Source: an uncultured Eubacteriales bacterium (GTDB lineage Bacteria; Bacillota; Clostridia; Christensenellales; Aristaeellaceae). Taken from it: a stretch of DNA of 64,000 nt. The notes under the pieces were generated by a model. The model did not search any database. It saw only the letters and a list, made by a program, of their open reading frames with translations, and had not been told where the DNA came from. Made by a program: the position numbers and the translations under genes. Positions within the stretch are counted from its first letter, which is position 1, and each line of letters opens with the position of its first letter. Below are positions 61,129 through 64,000 of the stretch, in pieces. The DNA is taken from NCBI GenBank assembly GCA_900316415.1, contig ONCV01000001.1, forward strand, positions 226,592 to 290,591. The letters run 5' to 3'.

Positions 61129-63318
61129 ATGCTGAAGGATGGAAAAATCTGGATTGGCACCGGGGTAAACGGACCCGTGTATCTGCTGCCCTCCATGGCC
61201 AATCGGCACGGCCTGATCGCGGGCGCCACGGGGACGGGGAAAACGGTATCCCTGAAGGTGCTGGCGGAGGGCTTTTCCGAGATGGGCGTCCCGGTCTTCC
61301 TGAGCGATATCAAGAGCGATCTGACCGGCATGGTGAAGCCCGGCACCCGGACGGACGGAATTGACAGGCGCCTGGCCGGATGCGGAATCGATCCGGATTC
61401 CTATGAGTATCACGCGTTTCCCAGCGCTTTCTGGGATGTGTACGGAAAGAACGGAGCCCCCATTCAGGCAACGGTGGAGGGCATGGGTTCCCAGCTGCTG
61501 AGCCGCATGCTGCGGCTGAACGATACGCAGGCCGGCGTGCTGGGAATCCTTTTCCGGTACTGCGCGCAGTACGGATATGAGCTGAAAACGCTGGAGGATC
61601 TGAAATATCAGCTGATTCGCCTGGGGGAAAACGCGGAAACGTTCACGCTGAATTACGGGAATGTGACGACGCCCACCGTCGGCGCGATTCAGCGGGCGGT
61701 GGCCCTGCTGGAGGACGAGGGCGGGAAAGCCTTCTTTGGCGAGCAGGAATTCAGCGTGCTGAACTGGCTGAAGCTCGATGAAAACGACCGGGGCATGATC
61801 AACATCCTCGCCGCGGACGAGCTGTTTGCCCATCCGCTCCTCTATTCCACCTTCCTGCTCTGGATGCTGACCCGGCTGTACGAGGCCCTGCCGGAGCGGG
61901 GCGATCAGGAAAAGCCGGTGGCGGTTTTCTTCTTTGATGAAGCGCACCTGCTTTTCGACGACTGCTCCCGGGCCCTGATGGACAAGATTGAGCAGGTCGT
62001 CCGGCTGATCCGCTCCAAGGGCGTGGGCGTCTATTTCATTACCCAGAGTCCGGCGGATATTCCCATGCCCATCCTGGGCCAGCTGGGCAACCGGGTGCAG
62101 CATGCGCTGCGGGCCTATACGCCGCTGGATCAGAAGGCGGTCAAGGTCGCGGCACAGACCTTCCGGACCAATCCGGAGTTCAACACGGAAGAGGCGATTA
62201 CCAGCCTGAAGACCGGGGAGGCGCTGATCTCCTGCCTGGACGAGGACGGCGCCCCGGGCATCGTGCAGCGGGCGACCGTGCTTCCGCCCCAGAGCCACCT
62301 GGGAGCGCTGAGCGAAGCGGAGCGCGTCCGGGCCGTGCAGGGGCTCCCGCTGGAGGAAGAAGGGGAATCGCCTGCCGTTGCTCCCCTGCCGGAGGAGGAA
62401 GCGGCTTCGCCCGTGATCTCTCCCATGCCGCCGGACGCGGACGGCATCGTGGAGGAATATTTCGCTCCGGCCGCGGCCGCGGCTGACGGCGGAATTCCAT
62501 CGCTTGATATTCCGGAGCCGGTCAGTGCTCCTTCGGAATGCGCGCAGGAGATTCCTGTGCTTCAGTTGCCTGTTTCCCCAACGACCCCTGAGCCGGTGCA
62601 GGAGATGACCACCGGACAAGAAACCATGAGCCAGACATTCAAGGTGTACGATCCTGCCACCGGCCAGTATGTGGAGCAGCAGAAGCCCGACATGACGCCT
62701 GTGGCGCAGCCGGCGGCCCCGCAGCCCGCGCAGCCCGTGCAGGCCCAGAGCGTGCCGACGATCCAGGTGGTTCCGGAGACCCCGGCGGCGCCGGCCGTGC
62801 CGGAAGCCCCCGCGGCTCCCGCGGCGATGCCCGTGTTCCAGCAGATGCCCGTGATGATGCTGGATCAGGCGACGGGCCAGTATGTGCAGCAGATGATGCT
62901 GATGCAGCAGGATCCCGCGACCGGGAACTGGATTCCTGTGCCCCAGGCGCAGCCCGCTGCGCCCGTGACGCCCGCGGCTCCGGCAGCTCCGGCGGATCCC
63001 ATCGCGCTGGCGGAGCAGCAGAAGGCGGCTGCCGCGGCCCGGAAGGAAGCCGAAAAGGCGGCGCTTCAGGCCCAGAAGGATGCGGAGAAGGCGGCGAGGG
63101 ACGCGGAGAAGGCCGCGAAGGAGCAGGAGGCGGCGGAACGCCGGGCCCGGAATGACGCCCTGCGGGAGGAAGCCGCGGAGCGCGCCCGGAAGAATGACTC
63201 CATTGCGGGCCGGATCAAGAATACTGCGATTCAGACGGCGACCCGGCAGGTGACGTCTTCCCTGACCAAGGGGATCACCAACGCGATTTCCGATCTGTTC
63301 GGCGGCAAGAAGAAATAA
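61129..63318 (+). CDS. HerA-like (DUF853) ATPase with Pro/Ala-rich and coiled-coil tail
   Basis: 729 residues. Residues 1-405 form a HerA/FtsK-type ATPase: Walker A GATGTGKTVS (residues 36-45), Walker B VAVFFFDEAHLLFDD, and the sensor loop YFITQSPADIP. This is the YjgR/DUF853 group. Residues 415-650 are low-complexity Pro/Ala/Gln sequence with two copies of a T-G-Q-Y-V-[EQ]-Q-[QM] unit. Residues 620-700 form a Lys/Glu/Ala coiled coil, and the last 35 residues are basic. It may move along DNA or act in stress. ATG 61129 follows GGGAGGG. Confidence 0.85.
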   Translation: MLKDGKIWIGTGVNGPVYLLPSMANRHGLIAGATGTGKTVSLKVLAEGFSEMGVPVFLSDIKSDLTGMVKPGTRTDGIDRRLAGCGIDPDSYEYHAFPSAFWDVYGKNGAPIQATVEGMGSQLLSRMLRLNDTQAGVLGILFRYCAQYGYELKTLEDLKYQLIRLGENAETFTLNYGNVTTPTVGAIQRAVALLEDEGGKAFFGEQEFSVLNWLKLDENDRGMINILAADELFAHPLLYSTFLLWMLTRLYEALPERGDQEKPVAVFFFDEAHLLFDDCSRALMDKIEQVVRLIRSKGVGVYFITQSPADIPMPILGQLGNRVQHALRAYTPLDQKAVKVAAQTFRTNPEFNTEEAITSLKTGEALISCLDEDGAPGIVQRATVLPPQSHLGALSEAERVRAVQGLPLEEEGESPAVAPLPEEEAASPVISPMPPDADGIVEEYFAPAAAAADGGIPSLDIPEPVSAPSECAQEIPVLQLPVSPTTPEPVQEMTTGQETMSQTFKVYDPATGQYVEQQKPDMTPVAQPAAPQPAQPVQAQSVPTIQVVPETPAAPAVPEAPAAPAAMPVFQQMPVMMLDQATGQYVQQMMLMQQDPATGNWIPVPQAQPAAPVTPAAPAAPADPIALAEQQKAAAAARKEAEKAALQAQKDAEKAARDAEKAAKEQEAAERRARNDALREEAAERARKNDSIAGRIKNTAIQTATRQVTSSLTKGITNAISDLFGGKKK

Positions 63319-63458
63319 GCCGCCGGAGCTTCGCCCGCCGGCGGAGAAACGCCGGACGCGGAGCGTTTTCTGCTGCCTCCATTGCCCTCTGAAGGGCGAA
63401 ACGCCCGGAGAAGGGCCGTGGATATAACCCGGAGACAAATTAAGGGGAGGTTGTTTTC

Positions 63459-63860
63459 ATGAGCAAGTTTCTGAAGGAATTCAAGGATTTCGCCCTGCGC
63501 GGCAATGTGGTCGACATGGCGGTCGGCGTGGTCATCGGTGCCGCGTTCGGCAAGGTGGTTTCCTCGGTGGTGGACATTTTCATCCAGCCCATCGTGGACT
63601 CCTTCAAGATTGTCGGGGAGAACGGCGTTGAGGCGACGACCATCGGCGGCAAGCTGGTCGGATTTGCCGGCGTGCTGGTGGAGTTCATCATCACCGCTTT
63701 CGTTCTCTTCCTGATCATCAAGGCGATGAACAAGGCGAAGGACCTGACCAAGAAGCCCGAAGCGCCCGCCGCGCCCACCACCAAGAAGTGTCCCTACTGC
63801 CTGAGCGAGATTGACATCAAGGCGACCCGCTGCCCGCACTGCACCAGCGAGATCAAGTAA
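63459..63860 (+). CDS. mscL: large-conductance mechanosensitive channel with C-terminal zinc ribbon
   Basis: 133 residues. The N-terminus MSKFLKEFKDFALRGNVVDMAVGVVIGAAFGKVVSSVVD is the MscL S1-TM1 region with the gate, and LVGFAGVLVEFIITAFVLFLIIKAMNKA is TM2. After residue 105 the usual C-terminal helix is replaced by a Pro/Ala linker and a CPYC ... CPHC zinc ribbon. It releases solutes on hypo-osmotic shock. ATG 63459 follows GGGGAGG. Confidence 0.93.
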   Translation: MSKFLKEFKDFALRGNVVDMAVGVVIGAAFGKVVSSVVDIFIQPIVDSFKIVGENGVEATTIGGKLVGFAGVLVEFIITAFVLFLIIKAMNKAKDLTKKPEAPAAPTTKKCPYCLSEIDIKATRCPHCTSEIK

Positions 63861-63875
63861 CAGGGGATTCCGATA

Positions 63876-63907
63876 AAAATGGCATGATTCCGGTCATGTC
63901 ATTTTTT
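63876..63907 (+). terminator. terminator after mscL (intron insertion site)
   Basis: AAAATGGCATGA pairs with TCATGTCATTTT (one G-U) over a TTCCGG loop, with six T (63902-63907). A group II intron begins at once. Confidence 0.85.
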
Positions 63908-63909
63908 GT

Positions 63910-64000
63910 GTGTGCCGGGCATGGCACAATTCTAGCGGGTGAAAGTCCCGCCACGGGTATTTACCGCCAAGTGTAGCGAACCGCAAGCTGCTGTCAGCAA
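63910..64000 (+). mobile_element. 5' end of a group II intron (class C-like), cut by the window edge
   Basis: The sequence GTGTGCCGGGCATGGCAC is the GUGYG start and first helix of a bacterial group II intron. It is followed by AGCGGGTGAAAGTCCCGCC (domain I EBS-bearing region) and AACCGCAAGC. It starts within three bases of the T-run of the mscL terminator, the insertion preference of class C introns. The reverse-transcriptase ORF and 3' domains lie beyond the window. The exact first base may be 63908 or 63910. Confidence 0.85.

Overview
The window reads as a high-GC Gram-positive (Clostridia-type) chromosome. Signs of this are strong AGGAGG ribosome-binding sites, sigma-A promoters of TTGACA/TATAAT type, an S-box (SAM-I) riboswitch on metK, DegV, CvpA, Jag/KhpB, STAS and DUF4418 proteins, secreted proteins with bacterial Ig-like (Big_2) domains, and a 5' group II intron end that looks class C. 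Base composition and gene mix would suit a gut or rumen Clostridia lineage such as Christensenellales/Aristaeellaceae, but that is inference. No phage or plasmid backbone is seen. The genes look chromosomal, with one AT-richer accessory segment at about 9.5-14.4 kb.

Layout. 0-4.5 kb: end of jag, serS, a protein made of seven tandem XRE helix-turn-helix domains, degV and tRNA-Ser(CGA). 4.5-9.4 kb: an M29 aminopeptidase, a PreA-type dihydropyrimidine dehydrogenase with an extra cysteine-rich N-terminus, a TIM-barrel epimerase-like gene, a broken translational-GTPase remnant and a YunG-like gene. 9.5-14.4 kb: the accessory segment, with a WYL regulator, a Big_2 secreted protein, a PD-(D/E)XK nuclease and a Phd/PIN toxin-antitoxin pair. 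14.5-20.2 kb: two membrane proteins (Pr6Pr, PAP2), a split ABCG-like exporter whose permease carries five TVG repeats, and a STAS/degenerate-kinase pair. 20.3-30.5 kb: cell-envelope genes (Big_2 protein, SH3-like secreted protein, phosphodiester glycosidase, Lgt-like protein, class A PBP, YkuD transpeptidase, CvpA).

30.5-33 kb is a redox operon (gpx, a thioredoxin-reductase-like flavoprotein without the usual NADPH motif, trxA, marR). Its promoter is bracketed by two perfect 16-bp repeats, probably the MarR operators. 33-38 kb is a complete livKHMGF branched-chain amino-acid ABC operon. 38-48 kb is a large iron-uptake cluster of the FTR1/P19/DUF2318 type with two ABC modules. One FtsX-like permease has an extracytoplasmic FMN-binding domain with a covalent-flavinylation motif, and the promoter carries DtxR-like inverted repeats. 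48-54 kb: a GT-C-like membrane protein, a membrane diguanylate cyclase, and a copper ATPase whose C-terminal heavy-metal domain has its own ribosome-binding site and start codon (a nested CopZ). 54-59 kb: gdhA, a TPR/DUF4037 pair and riboswitch-controlled metK. 59-64 kb: a zinc-ribbon gene preceded by a promoter and a structured leader of about 210 nt, a pcp-araD operon, a HerA-like ATPase, mscL with a zinc ribbon, and the 5' end of a group II intron placed directly after the mscL terminator.

The observations I rank highest are the flavin-domain permease in the iron system, the heptad-HTH protein with palindromes at its promoter, the unassigned structured RNA before the zinc-ribbon gene, and the nested CopZ start inside copA.
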